From assembly GCA_028287035.1 (NCBI GenBank), contig JAQBQL010000070.1, positions 1-49,781 on the forward strand: a stretch of 49,781 nucleotides of DNA, read 5' to 3'. The position numbers and the translations under genes are program-made. This stretch comes from Labilithrix sp. GTDB lineage: Bacteria; Myxococcota; Polyangia; Polyangiales; Polyangiaceae. This document shows, in pieces, positions 40,376 through 49,033 of this stretch (the stretch's first letter is position 1; each line of letters starts with the position of its first letter). Below the pieces are notes generated by a model. It saw nothing but the letters and a program-made list of their open reading frames with translations, was not told the DNA's origin and searched no databases.

Positions 40376-41707
40376 TCAGCGGGTGCCCCAGCGCTCGTCG
40401 CGGACCGTCAGGATGGCCCACGGCAGGATCCACTGGAGCATGAGCACGCTGAAGACGGCGTAGAGCACCCCGTACAGGAACCGGAAGCTTCGCTCGATAC
40501 GCAGGTAGTAGAGCGCCGAGAACAGCGCGCCGAGCAGCAGCGCGACGGTCGAGTGCGCCAGCATCGTCAGGTCGACGTTGAAGATGGTCGACGGGAGCTC
40601 GACGATCGCCCAGAAGACCAGGAGAAGGCGCGTGTTCGTCACGACGAAGCTCACCACGGGGAGCACGCGGTTCTTCTCGCGGTACTTCGTGAACATGAAC
40701 TTCGCGAAGCTGAAACCCTCCACGACGTAGCTGCGGTCCCAGCGGACGAACATGCGGGACATCTGCCCGTACGTGGTCGGCGCGAGCGTGTGGACGAGCG
40801 CGGTGCGCTGGTAGACCGTGTCGTAGCCCTGGCGAAGCACGATGTTCGTGAGCGCCTGGTCCTCACCGTGGTTCACGGGCCGGCCGAGGAAGGTCTGGTT
40901 CGCCCACTCGTCCAGGAACGGAAGCACCACCTCGCGACGGAACGACGACAGCGCGCCCGGGCACGTCGAGACGCAGCGATACGCCGACTGCGCGGCGCGC
41001 CCGAAGTCGAACGCGAGCGCGTACTGCACCTCGAGCATGCGGCTGATGACCGTGTCGCGGTTCAGCACCGCGACGCGGCCGGCGACGGCGCCGACGTTCG
41101 GGTCCGCGAGGAGCGGCGCGACCATCTCGTGGATGGTGCGCGGGTCGATCTCGCTGTCCGAGTCGATGGTGACGAAGATCTCGCCGGTCGCGGCGCGGAA
41201 CCCGGCGCACAGCGCCTCGCGCTTGCCCTTGTTGCCGGGGAAGCGAACGAGCTTCACGATGTCCGCGAACTCGCGCCGGATGCGCTGCATGTGGAAGAAC
41301 GTGTCGTCGCGGGATCCGTCGTCGACGACGATCACCTCGAGCAGGTCCTTCGGGTAGTCGCACGCGGCGACGGAGCGGACGCTGCGCTCCACCATGGGGC
41401 CCTCGTTGAAGGCCGGGATGATGATGCTGACGCGCGGCAGCTTCGCGCCTTCCGGCATCTTGAAGGGCCGGTAGCGCAGCCACAGCAGCGAGAGCAGCGC
41501 CGTGTAGGCCGACTGCACGAGGATGATGATGCCGATCGGCTGCGACAGCATCGCGAGCGCCCAGTTCGAGAACGCCGCCAGGCCGTGCTTCGAGAACGAG
41601 CCGTTCGCGAACAGCATCCAGAAGACGCTGACGAACGCGCCGACGAGAGGAAGGACGCCGAGGGAGGCGGCGAGAGAACGCCGGATGATTCCGCGGGGCC
41701 ATTTCAT
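40376..41707 (-). CDS. Hyaluronan-synthase/NodC-like family 2 glycosyltransferase
   Basis: 443 residues from the ATG at 41707; upstream frame lacks signal features. Two N-terminal helices precede the GT2 core: VVDDGS (Asp129, Asp130), IDSDSE (Asp182, Asp184), GEDQ (Glu282, Asp283) as catalytic acid region, and FVRWDRS (Arg322, Trp323) as a variant of the processive Q(Q/R)xRW motif. Several C-terminal membrane helices follow. The order matches bacterial hyaluronan synthase and NodC, which polymerise sugars from UDP-sugars and export the chain. The acceptor and product are unknown. It faces the repeat array at its 3' end. Confidence 0.88.
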   Translation of the reverse strand: MKWPRGIIRRSLAASLGVLPLVGAFVSVFWMLFANGSFSKHGLAAFSNWALAMLSQPIGIIILVQSAYTALLSLLWLRYRPFKMPEGAKLPRVSIIIPAFNEGPMVERSVRSVAACDYPKDLLEVIVVDDGSRDDTFFHMQRIRREFADIVKLVRFPGNKGKREALCAGFRAATGEIFVTIDSDSEIDPRTIHEMVAPLLADPNVGAVAGRVAVLNRDTVISRMLEVQYALAFDFGRAAQSAYRCVSTCPGALSSFRREVVLPFLDEWANQTFLGRPVNHGEDQALTNIVLRQGYDTVYQRTALVHTLAPTTYGQMSRMFVRWDRSYVVEGFSFAKFMFTKYREKNRVLPVVSFVVTNTRLLLVFWAIVELPSTIFNVDLTMLAHSTVALLLGALFSALYYLRIERSFRFLYGVLYAVFSVLMLQWILPWAILTVRDERWGTR

Positions 41708-41820
41708 CGAGCGGCAGTGTAGCAGGGCCCTGACGCGACGCAGCACCCCAGCGCCGAATTCGCCGCGATCGACGGTCACGGGCGCGTGCCGGGCCCGGAT
41801 CAGCATGCTAGAGCCCGCGC

Positions 41821-43668
41821 GTGTCCCGCCTCCTCCTGCGCCTCGGCTCGCTCCTCCTCCTCGCGGCGGCCGCCTCCTGCAGCCCCGCCAGCGACGGCGC
41901 GCCGACCGACGACGGCGCCGGAGCCCCGCCCGACACGTGCGCCGCCGGCACCATGGCCTCGCTCGAGACCGGCGGCTGCGAGCCGGTCGGCCCGAGCTCC
42001 TGCGCCACCGGCTTCGCCCGTGACGAGAGCGGCTGGGGTTGCACCGCCATCCTTCCTCCGGCCGCGTGCACCGGCGCGACCCATGCCGTCATCGGCGAGA
42101 CGTCGTGCGTGCCCATCGACGACTGCGACGCGCCATTTCCGCCGAAGGGCGCGACGGTCGTGCACGACTCGGCCGAGCTCGCATCGGTGCTGGCCGTCGC
42201 GAGCCCCGGCGCGACCGTCGCCCTCGAGGCAGGCACGTACGGCACGATCACGACCGACCAGGACGTCACGCTCGTCGGCCGCTGCGCCGCGAAGGTCATC
42301 GTGCAGGGCCCCGGCGCCCGCGGCGTCTTCATCCAGCAGGACCGGCACATCACGGTGCGCTCGATGACCATTCGCGGCTTCGACGGCGGGCTGGTCGCCG
42401 CGTATTACGAGCCGCACGTCGACGCGTCGAGCCTCGTCCTCGAGGACAACAAGATCGGCGTCCTCTCCGGCGAGGCGCACGTCACGCTCTCGAACAGCGT
42501 CATCCGCGGTCACGCGTACACGAAGACCGAGACGCCGCGGGACATCGGCGCCACCGTCCAGCAGGCGGGAACGATCGTCCTCGACGGGGTCGAGATCAAC
42601 GACGCCTCCACGGCGTTCGCCGCCTACGACGCGCCCGGCTCCATCGAGGCGAGGCGCTCGGTCGTCCGGTACGATGGTCCGGCGGCGGCTGCCGACGCGG
42701 TGATGGCGTACCGCGGCGGAGCCGTCGTGCTCCGCGAGAGCGCGGTCCGGCTGCGCGCGGCTGCCTTCGCCGCGATCGGCACCGATCTCCCGGACCTTCC
42801 GCCGGTGAAGCTCCCCAAGCCGGGCTCGCTCCGCGTGATCGACAGCGACATCGTCCAGAGCGGCTTCGATCGGAGCGACCGGCCGCTCGGCCGCTATGGC
42901 GACCGCGGCAGCGTGGCGCTCGAGGGCACGACGTTCGTGCACCAGTCCGGCGTCGCCTTCCTGGGCGGCGAGAGCGGGACGAGCATGACGTTCACCGACA
43001 GCGTGATCCGCGCGTTGCCGACCGCCGGTCTCCCACGCGTGGCCCTGATGGCGCTCGAGGGAACGAGCGCGAAGCTCACGCGCTCGGTGATCGTCGACGC
43101 ATGGCAGACCGCGCTGCTCGCCGCCCACCCCGGCGCGGTGCTCGCCCTCGACCATTCGCTCGTGACCGGCACGCACTTCGGCGCGGCAAGCCCGTCGGGC
43201 GACGTCGGCGGCGTCAGCATCGCCATCACCGTCGGCGACGGCGCCACGTTCGCGGCGACCGACAGCACCATCTCGGGCAGCGCGCACTACGCGCTCGTCG
43301 CCGAGAACGAGGCCACGGTGGAGCTCACGCGCTCGCTCGTCCAGGACACCACGAACGACGACGCGCTCGGCGGTGGGGTCGCCGTCACGATGGCGTATGG
43401 CGCACGCCTCGCGATGCAGGACAGCGTCGTGCGGAGCAGCGCCGGCGCCGCGCTCCTCTTCATCGAGGGATCGGCGATTGTGCAGAATACACGCGTCACC
43501 AGGAACCAGGTCGGCATCCATCTCGACGGCACCTCGCTCGTGGAGGTGCAGCAGCCGCCCGAGACGAGCGAGGCCACGCAGGTCGTCTTCTTCCGGAACG
43601 TGTTCTCGAGGAATGTCGAATACGAGCGCACCGGCCCGGTGGCCACGCCCTCGTGGGCCCAGCCCTGA
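41821..43668 (+). CDS. Right-handed parallel beta-helix lipoprotein
   Basis: 615 residues from a GTG at 41821. The lipobox is AASC with Cys20. The first ~90 mature residues are Cys-rich and disulfide-prone (ten Cys in pairs). From about 120 the protein is a run of short strands typical of a right-handed beta-helix, as in pectate-lyase-like folds (GATVALEAGTYGTITTDQDV, then repeated S/T-x-I-x-G units). I see no catalytic triad that I could name. It is probably a surface-anchored polysaccharide-binding or adhesive protein. The next gene begins 3 bp after its stop on the other strand. Confidence 0.85.
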   Translation: MSRLLLRLGSLLLLAAAASCSPASDGAPTDDGAGAPPDTCAAGTMASLETGGCEPVGPSSCATGFARDESGWGCTAILPPAACTGATHAVIGETSCVPIDDCDAPFPPKGATVVHDSAELASVLAVASPGATVALEAGTYGTITTDQDVTLVGRCAAKVIVQGPGARGVFIQQDRHITVRSMTIRGFDGGLVAAYYEPHVDASSLVLEDNKIGVLSGEAHVTLSNSVIRGHAYTKTETPRDIGATVQQAGTIVLDGVEINDASTAFAAYDAPGSIEARRSVVRYDGPAAAADAVMAYRGGAVVLRESAVRLRAAAFAAIGTDLPDLPPVKLPKPGSLRVIDSDIVQSGFDRSDRPLGRYGDRGSVALEGTTFVHQSGVAFLGGESGTSMTFTDSVIRALPTAGLPRVALMALEGTSAKLTRSVIVDAWQTALLAAHPGAVLALDHSLVTGTHFGAASPSGDVGGVSIAITVGDGATFAATDSTISGSAHYALVAENEATVELTRSLVQDTTNDDALGGGVAVTMAYGARLAMQDSVVRSSAGAALLFIEGSAIVQNTRVTRNQVGIHLDGTSLVEVQQPPETSEATQVVFFRNVFSRNVEYERTGPVATPSWAQP

Positions 43669-43671
43669 GCG

Positions 43672-44412
43672 CTACGGAGAACGGATCGAGCAGCTTGCGA
43701 CGCGGGTCTGGCCCTCCGGACAGCTGACCGTGGTGACCGAGCACGACGACACGGCGGTCTCGCGCACGTCGCACACCCGGGGCTCGCACGAGCACTGGTC
43801 ATGGTACGAGCAGCAGGAGCTCGTCTCGCACGTCGACTGGTCGCCGACGCTGTTCGTGAGGAGGCAGAAGCACCCGTCCTTTGTCGAGGAGCACGCGAGC
43901 GGCCGGCACGTGCACTCGAGGCCCGCACCCGGCCAGCCGTCCGGCGCGCAGCAGAGCGCGTCGGGGTACGCCTTTCCGTTGCACACCACGTCGTTCGCGG
44001 GCGATGCCGCCGTGGGCACCTGGCAGGCGCAGGCCGCCCCGGGGGCGAGCAGCGGCTCCTTGCAGGACGTCACCGAGGTCCCGGCGCGCGTCACACAGAC
44101 CTCACCACACGCCTCGGTGATGCACTTCGCGACGGCGAACCGGTCGACGTCGGCGCGCAGGACCCCGCATCCCTCGTCGCCGCGGGCGGCGCAGCCGTCG
44201 AGCGCGACGGCCGTGGGTTCGCAGCTCGCGTCCCGGCAGCACGTGTCGACCTCCGCCTGGCAGTGCGCGACCACGCAGGCCCCGCACTGCGTGTCCTCGC
44301 CCTCGAACCGGCACGTGGACCCGTAGAGCGCGGGGTCGACGGCCACGATGCAGCCGACCAGCACGACGCTTCCGAGCGCGGAGAGCGCGGTGCGGAGCGG
44401 ACGGCCGGACAT
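43672..44412 (-). CDS. Cys-rich lipoprotein
   Basis: 246 residues. I place the start at the ATG at 44412 (MSGRPLRTALSALG), which gives a normal lipoprotein n-region and lipobox VLVGC with Cys21; an alternative ATG at 44424 adds four residues. The mature part has about thirty cysteines in groups, including DTQCGACVVAHC and SSCCSYHDQCSC, the signature of an extracellular disulfide-stabilised protein. No domain is recognised. It starts about 100 bp from the divergent EreA-like gene. Confidence 0.75.
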   Translation of the reverse strand: MSGRPLRTALSALGSVVLVGCIVAVDPALYGSTCRFEGEDTQCGACVVAHCQAEVDTCCRDASCEPTAVALDGCAARGDEGCGVLRADVDRFAVAKCITEACGEVCVTRAGTSVTSCKEPLLAPGAACACQVPTAASPANDVVCNGKAYPDALCCAPDGWPGAGLECTCRPLACSSTKDGCFCLLTNSVGDQSTCETSSCCSYHDQCSCEPRVCDVRETAVSSCSVTTVSCPEGQTRVASCSIRSP

Positions 44413-44446
44413 CGCGAGCAGCATACGCGAGCGGCGCGTGGCCGGA

Positions 44447-44460
44447 GGGCGGCAACGCCC
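44447..44460. other. GNRA-loop hairpin in the divergent promoter region
   Basis: GGGCG at 44447-44451 and CGCCC at 44456-44460 are perfectly complementary around the tetraloop GCAA, a stable GNRA loop in RNA. It lies between the divergent starts of the Cys-rich lipoprotein and the EreA-like gene, so it could be a leader structure in one of the transcripts. In this GC-rich DNA chance hairpins are common. Confidence 0.25.
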
Positions 44461-44510
44461 GCGGCGTCGTCCACGAGCGCGCTGGCATCGCCGTTGCTTT
44501 GCCATGGAGC

Positions 44511-45866
44511 ATGGCCAGCCGCGCACCGCGCCTTCGCTTCGAGGAGCCCGCGAGCCCCTCTGCCGACCATCTCGCCGGGCTCGTACGGCCGTTCCTGCGC
44601 CCGCTCGCGAGCGACGCCGACCTGGACCCGCTCCTCGCGCGCATCGGCGACGCACGCATCGTCCTCCTCGGTGAGGCAACGCACGGCACGAGCGAGTTCT
44701 ACGAGTGGCGGGCCCGGCTGAGCCGCCGCCTCGTGCAGGAGAAGGGCTTCTCGTTCGTCGCCGTCGAGGGCGACTGGCCGGAGTGCGAGCGCGTGAACCG
44801 CTACGTCAAGGGCGAGGCGGGCGCCGGCCCGAGCGCACGGGAGACCCTCGGCGTCTTCGAGCGGTGGCCCTCGTGGATGTGGGCCAACGAGGAGGTCGCG
44901 CGCTTCATCGACTGGATGCGCGACCACAACGGCGACCGCCCTGCCGAGCGCCGCGTCGGCTTCTACGGCCTCGACGTGTACAGCCTCTGGGACTCGATGA
45001 AGGAGGTCGTCGGGTACCTCGGTCGGGTCGACCCCGCGGCCGCCGCCGAGGCACGTCGCGCGTACGAGTGCTTCAGGCCGTACGGCGAGGACGCCGAACG
45101 CTACGCGATGAGGTCCCGCCTCGTGCCGAGCGCCTGCACCGACGAGGTGGTGCGCGCGCTCACCGAGGTGCGCCGCGCCGCGGCCCACGGGCCCGACGGA
45201 AGCCGGGAGGGGTTCTTCCACGCCGAGCAGAACGCCATCGTCGCCATGAACGCCGAGGCCTACTACCGGGCGATGGTGAGCGGCGACGCGGCGTCGTGGA
45301 ACGTGCGCGACTCGCACATGGTGGAGACGCTCGACCGGCTCCTCGCGTTCCACGGCCCGGGCTCGAAGGCCATCGTCTGGGAGCACAACAGCCACGTCGG
45401 CGACGCGCGGTACACCGACATGACCGAGGACGGTGAGGTCAACGTCGGCCAGCTCGTACGCGAGCGTCGCGCGCACGAAGGCGTCGTCATCGTGGGCGCG
45501 TCGACCCACCGCGGGACGGTCATCGCGGGCGACGAGTGGGACGCTCCGATGCGGGTCATGAACGTCCCGGAGGCGCGCCTCGGCAGCTGGGAGGACGTGC
45601 TCCACCGCGCGTCCGAGGGAGGCGACCGGCTCGTGCTGTTCCCCGAGGAAGCGCGGCGCGGCGATCTGCTCGTGCCGCGTGGCCACCGCGCGATCGGCGT
45701 CGTGTACCACCCGGGCTACGAGCGGTTCGGCAACTACGTGCCGACGGTCCTGCCGTGCCGCTACGACGCGCTCCTGTTCGTCGACGCCTCGCGCGCCCTC
45801 GAGCCCTTCCGGCTCGACGAACGAGCCCGTCACGACGCGCCGGAGACGTTTCCCTCCGGCATGTAG
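44511..45866 (+). CDS. Erythromycin-esterase family hydrolase
   Basis: 451 residues from the ATG at 44511; an in-frame TTG at 44499 is a less likely start. The N-terminal motif VLLGEATHGTSEFYEWR (Glu55, His58), EGDWPECERVNRYV and VWEHNSHVGDARYTDM are the conserved catalytic blocks of the EreA/EreB family, which hydrolyse lactone esters through a catalytic His and Glu. Chromosomal members often have unknown substrates and do not give macrolide resistance. No signal peptide, so it is cytoplasmic. I do not claim resistance. Confidence 0.85.
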   Translation: MASRAPRLRFEEPASPSADHLAGLVRPFLRPLASDADLDPLLARIGDARIVLLGEATHGTSEFYEWRARLSRRLVQEKGFSFVAVEGDWPECERVNRYVKGEAGAGPSARETLGVFERWPSWMWANEEVARFIDWMRDHNGDRPAERRVGFYGLDVYSLWDSMKEVVGYLGRVDPAAAAEARRAYECFRPYGEDAERYAMRSRLVPSACTDEVVRALTEVRRAAAHGPDGSREGFFHAEQNAIVAMNAEAYYRAMVSGDAASWNVRDSHMVETLDRLLAFHGPGSKAIVWEHNSHVGDARYTDMTEDGEVNVGQLVRERRAHEGVVIVGASTHRGTVIAGDEWDAPMRVMNVPEARLGSWEDVLHRASEGGDRLVLFPEEARRGDLLVPRGHRAIGVVYHPGYERFGNYVPTVLPCRYDALLFVDASRALEPFRLDERARHDAPETFPSGM

Positions 45867-45894
45867 CGGCGGAGACGGCGTGCTACGAGGCCTC

Positions 45895-47190
45895 ATGGCC
45901 GCTTCGCTCGTTCGCTCGTCCCGCGCCGTCGCCCTCACGCTCGCCGCGCCCGCCGCGGCGCTCGCCGCCGCGCTGCTGGCCGCGGCATGCTCGTCGTCGG
46001 ACGCAGCCGTGGCAGCCAGCGACGGCGGGACCTCCGACGCCGCGACCTCGGGCCCGGACGCCGCCGCGAGCGACGCCGCGAGCAACGACGGCGGAGGAGC
46101 CGGCTGCGCGCGAACGCCCGCGCCCGAGAACCGCGCCCGCAAGGTGGTGCTCTCGCATCCGTTCCTCGCGTCCGGCGACAAGGCGAACGACTTCGAGGTG
46201 ATCGATCTCGCGGCCGACGGCACGCTGTCGAGGCCGGCGACGCCCGTGAAGTTCCAGATGGGCGTCGCCATCGATGCTCCGATCGTCTTCACGCCCGACG
46301 GAGAGATCGGCCTCGTGCCCCAGGACGACGGCACGATCGGCGTGTTCCGGCTGCCGGCCGGCGGCGGCGCGCCCGTCGTGGTGCAGGCCGCGTTCGACGG
46401 CGGCTTCTACGCCGGTCACATCACGCTCGCGCCCGACGGGAGCCACGGCTGGGTCACGGACGAGAACACCACCGACAACGGCGGCGGCGTCTACGGGATC
46501 ACCATCGCGTGCGACGGCACCGTCACCTCGCAGGGCCTCGTGGTGCCCGGCGGCAATGCGCATGCGCTGGCCTTCCTCCCGGGCGACCCCGCGAAGGCGG
46601 TCCTCGCCGCGCGCGCCGCGTTCACGTCACCCGCCGGCACCGACGTCCACCTGGTCGATCTCGCGGCGGGGAAGACCCTCGGCAGCGTCGCGGCCTTCGG
46701 CGACGACAAGGCGATCGTCTCGAGCCTCGTCGTGATGCCCGGCGGCAAGCACGCGCTCGTCGCCGACGACGGGCTCTCCGCCGGCAGTCGCCTCGCGGTG
46801 GTCGCGCTCGACGGCTCGGCCCTGACCGCGGTGCCGCCGCTCCTCGTCACCGACTATCCCGCGGCGCTGATCGCATCGCCCTTCGGCAATGCCGCGCTCG
46901 TGCTCAACGGCGACGCCGCCGACGCGATCCACCTGCTCTCGTACGACGCGACGCGCGCCGCTCCGTTCGTCCTCACCGGCGAGGTCGCCTACGCGTTCGG
47001 CAAGCCGCAGATCCCGAGCACCGCGTCGCTGCTGGAGCGCGGCACGCTGCGCGGAACGGTGATCATCGGCGAGAACAGCGCGGTGCGCCGCATGGTCTTC
47101 AACGCCGATGGCACCGTGAAGGACGCCCAGAAGCTCGCGTACCCGGACACGATCGAGGACATCGTCGGCGTCGTCGGCGTCCAGCCCTGA
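45895..47190 (+). CDS. Beta-propeller lipoprotein
   Basis: 431 residues from the ATG at 45895 (a GTG at 45880 is possible). The lipobox gives Cys32, followed by an Asp/Ser/Gly/Ala-rich linker typical of Polyangia. The remaining ~350 residues form repeated beta blades with patterns such as VFTPDGEIGLVPQDDGTIGVF and ITLAPDGSHGWVTDENT, like YVTN/lactonase-type or TolB-like propellers. No catalytic residues could be assigned. It is anchored in the envelope. It converges with the next gene with a 2-bp gap. Confidence 0.8.
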   Translation: MAASLVRSSRAVALTLAAPAAALAAALLAAACSSSDAAVAASDGGTSDAATSGPDAAASDAASNDGGGAGCARTPAPENRARKVVLSHPFLASGDKANDFEVIDLAADGTLSRPATPVKFQMGVAIDAPIVFTPDGEIGLVPQDDGTIGVFRLPAGGGAPVVVQAAFDGGFYAGHITLAPDGSHGWVTDENTTDNGGGVYGITIACDGTVTSQGLVVPGGNAHALAFLPGDPAKAVLAARAAFTSPAGTDVHLVDLAAGKTLGSVAAFGDDKAIVSSLVVMPGGKHALVADDGLSAGSRLAVVALDGSALTAVPPLLVTDYPAALIASPFGNAALVLNGDAADAIHLLSYDATRAAPFVLTGEVAYAFGKPQIPSTASLLERGTLRGTVIIGENSAVRRMVFNADGTVKDAQKLAYPDTIEDIVGVVGVQP

Positions 47191-47192
47191 TC

Positions 47193-47531
47193 TCAGGCGG
47201 CGCGGAGCAGCACGGCGGCGAGGACGAGCGCGGCGCCGAGCACGAGAAGGAGAGCCACGACGAGCGCGCGCCCGTACCGCGAACGGAACTGCGGGGCCGG
47301 CTCGTCGAGGTCGAGGGCGAGCGGACGCGCCTCGTGCTGCCTCGGCCCGGTGTAGTGCACCGCGCTGAAGCTCGCCGGGCTCGGGTTGGCAGGCGGCGGC
47401 GGCAGCGTCGCGTCCGCATCGGCGAGCAGCATGTCGGCCGCGAGCTCCGACATCGAGTCGACCTTCCGCGTCTGCGTCAGGTGGAGGTCGGGGGGCACGT
47501 CGGCAGGTCGCGGCTGCTTCTTCGCGATCAT
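47193..47531 (-). CDS. Small protein with C-terminal membrane anchor
   Basis: 112 residues. It has no signal peptide. A Pro-rich cytoplasmic part (PPPPANPSPASFSAVHYTG) leads to one hydrophobic helix at about 88-110 and a short end (LLRAA). The layout is the same as for the protein at 3145-3705: cytoplasmic body, C-terminal tail anchor. No clear ribosome site is seen. Function is unknown. Confidence 0.6.
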   Translation of the reverse strand: MIAKKQPRPADVPPDLHLTQTRKVDSMSELAADMLLADADATLPPPPANPSPASFSAVHYTGPRQHEARPLALDLDEPAPQFRSRYGRALVVALLLVLGAALVLAAVLLRAA

Positions 47532-47653
47532 CGGCGGGGAGCCGGACTCTGCCACGGCACACGCGCGGACGCAGCCCGGATCCTGCGCCGTCCGCGACCG
47601 GCTGCGGGATCGCGCAACTTGCGCACGCTCGCCCACATCGGAGGGCGGGCGTC

Positions 47654-48199
47654 CTACGGCACGTCTATCCCCCAGCGCCCGCACGGCTGCCCGTAGAAGT
47701 CGAACTCGCCCAGGTACGTCATCCCGAGCTTCTGGGCGACGCCGCTCGAGGCGGTGTTGCCGCTTGCGATGTTCGCGATGAGGCGTCGCGCGTTCCAGCT
47801 CTGGATGGCGAAATCCCTGGCCGCGATCGCCGCCTCGGTGGCGATGCCCTGACGCCAGAACTGCGGGTAGACGGTCCATCCGAGCTCGACGACGTCGGGG
47901 TGACCGTCGCGAAGGAAGCCGCCGACCGTGCCGGCGACCTCGCCGGTGTCCCGCGTCTCGAGCATCCACCAGCCCTTTCCCTGGAGCGCCCACGTGCCGA
48001 CCCCCGACGCGAAGCTGCGCCACGAGTTGCGCCGGTCGGTGATGCCCGCCAGGAACTTCGTGGCCACCGGATCCGCCATGTAAGCGGCATATCCGTCGAA
48101 GTCGCCGGGGCGAAACTCGCGGAGGAGGAGGCGCTTCGTGACGAGGCGCGGGATCTGGACGACGAACGGCTCCGCGAGCTCGAAGGACGGCGCTTCCAT
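47654..48199 (-). CDS. GNAT N-acetyltransferase, RimJ/RimL type
   Basis: 181 residues. The order of elements fits Acetyltransf_3: LVTKRLLLREFRPGDFDGY at the start, WWMLETRDTGEVAGTVGGF, then ELGWTVYPQFWRQGIATEAAIAARDFA as the acetyl-CoA-binding motif, and IASGNTASSGVAQKLGMTYLGEF. It diverges from the esterase/GCS2 genes across about 80 bp, a neighbourhood similar to the GNAT beside the ATP-grasp gene at 9514. It could acetylate an amine in that pathway, but position is the only evidence. Confidence 0.85.
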   Translation of the reverse strand: MEAPSFELAEPFVVQIPRLVTKRLLLREFRPGDFDGYAAYMADPVATKFLAGITDRRNSWRSFASGVGTWALQGKGWWMLETRDTGEVAGTVGGFLRDGHPDVVELGWTVYPQFWRQGIATEAAIAARDFAIQSWNARRLIANIASGNTASSGVAQKLGMTYLGEFDFYGQPCGRWGIDVP

Positions 48200-48280
48200 G
48201 ACCGGCAGACTACCTCTTGCCGGCGGTGAGCGTCACCGCTAAGACGGCGCGTTTTCACGCTTTTCGAGGGCTCATCGCGC

Positions 48281-49027
48281 ATGTTCGAGACGTCTCGCTG
48301 GTACTCGTCGCGCCTGTCGTGCGACGTCACGTTGAACCGCTGGGGTCACGCCGGTCAGCCCGTGCTCATGTTCCCGACCGCGGGCGGTGACGCGGGCGAG
48401 ATCGACCGCTTCCTCATGGTGAAGGTGCTCGAGCCGCTGCTCGCCGCCGGACGGATCAAGCTCTACTCGTGCGACAGCGTCGCGGGGCGGGTGTGGTTCA
48501 ACAAGGAAGGCTCCCCCGAGCACCGCATGTGGATGACCCACCAGTTCCACCAGTACGTGAAGCACGAGGTGGCGCCGGCCATCCGCACCGACTGCCGGAC
48601 CCCCGATATCGGCATCTGGGCGGCAGGCTCCTCGATCGGCGCCTTCCACGCGGTGGCGGTGACGTGCCGGTTTCCGGATCTCTTCCATCGTGCGCTCGGG
48701 ATGAGCGGCACGTACGATCTGATGCGGTTCATCGAGCGCCCCGAGCCCACCGACTACTTCTTCGTGTCCTCGCCCCTCCACTTCGTCCCCACGCTGGCCG
48801 GCCTGCACCTCGACGTGCTGCGCACCCGGTACATCCATCTCGCCTCCGGCGAGGGCAAGTGGGAGGACATCAACGAGAGCTTCCGCATGGGGAAGGTCCT
48901 CGGCGACATGGGCATCCCCAACTACGTCGAGTCGTGGGGCAAGCAGATGGATCACGACTGGGTGACGTGGCGCGCGAAGCTGCCCGGCATCCTCGACGCG
49001 TGGACGAAGCCCGAGACCGAGAGCTGA
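48281..49027 (+). CDS. Fes-like/esterase D-type alpha/beta-hydrolase
   Basis: 248 residues, lacking the N-terminal E-set domain of the esterase at 20216. VLMFPTAGGDAGEIDRF is the strand and oxyanion region, AAGSSIGAFH gives the nucleophile elbow (Ser118), and KQMDHDWVTWRAKL the histidine (His225). The His-Asp-Trp-x-x-Trp-Arg signature is shared with the esterase at 20216 (His-Asn-Trp-x-x-Trp-Arg). It is followed 6 bp later by a GCS2-type ligase. It probably cleaves or transfers an ester or amide of the ligase product. Confidence 0.82.
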   Translation: MFETSRWYSSRLSCDVTLNRWGHAGQPVLMFPTAGGDAGEIDRFLMVKVLEPLLAAGRIKLYSCDSVAGRVWFNKEGSPEHRMWMTHQFHQYVKHEVAPAIRTDCRTPDIGIWAAGSSIGAFHAVAVTCRFPDLFHRALGMSGTYDLMRFIERPEPTDYFFVSSPLHFVPTLAGLHLDVLRTRYIHLASGEGKWEDINESFRMGKVLGDMGIPNYVESWGKQMDHDWVTWRAKLPGILDAWTKPETES

Positions 49028-49033
49028 ACCAAA

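Noticed and set aside
44511..45866. Macrolide resistance gene
   Set aside because: The protein fits the erythromycin-esterase family, but most chromosomal members have other substrates. Resistance cannot be inferred from sequence.
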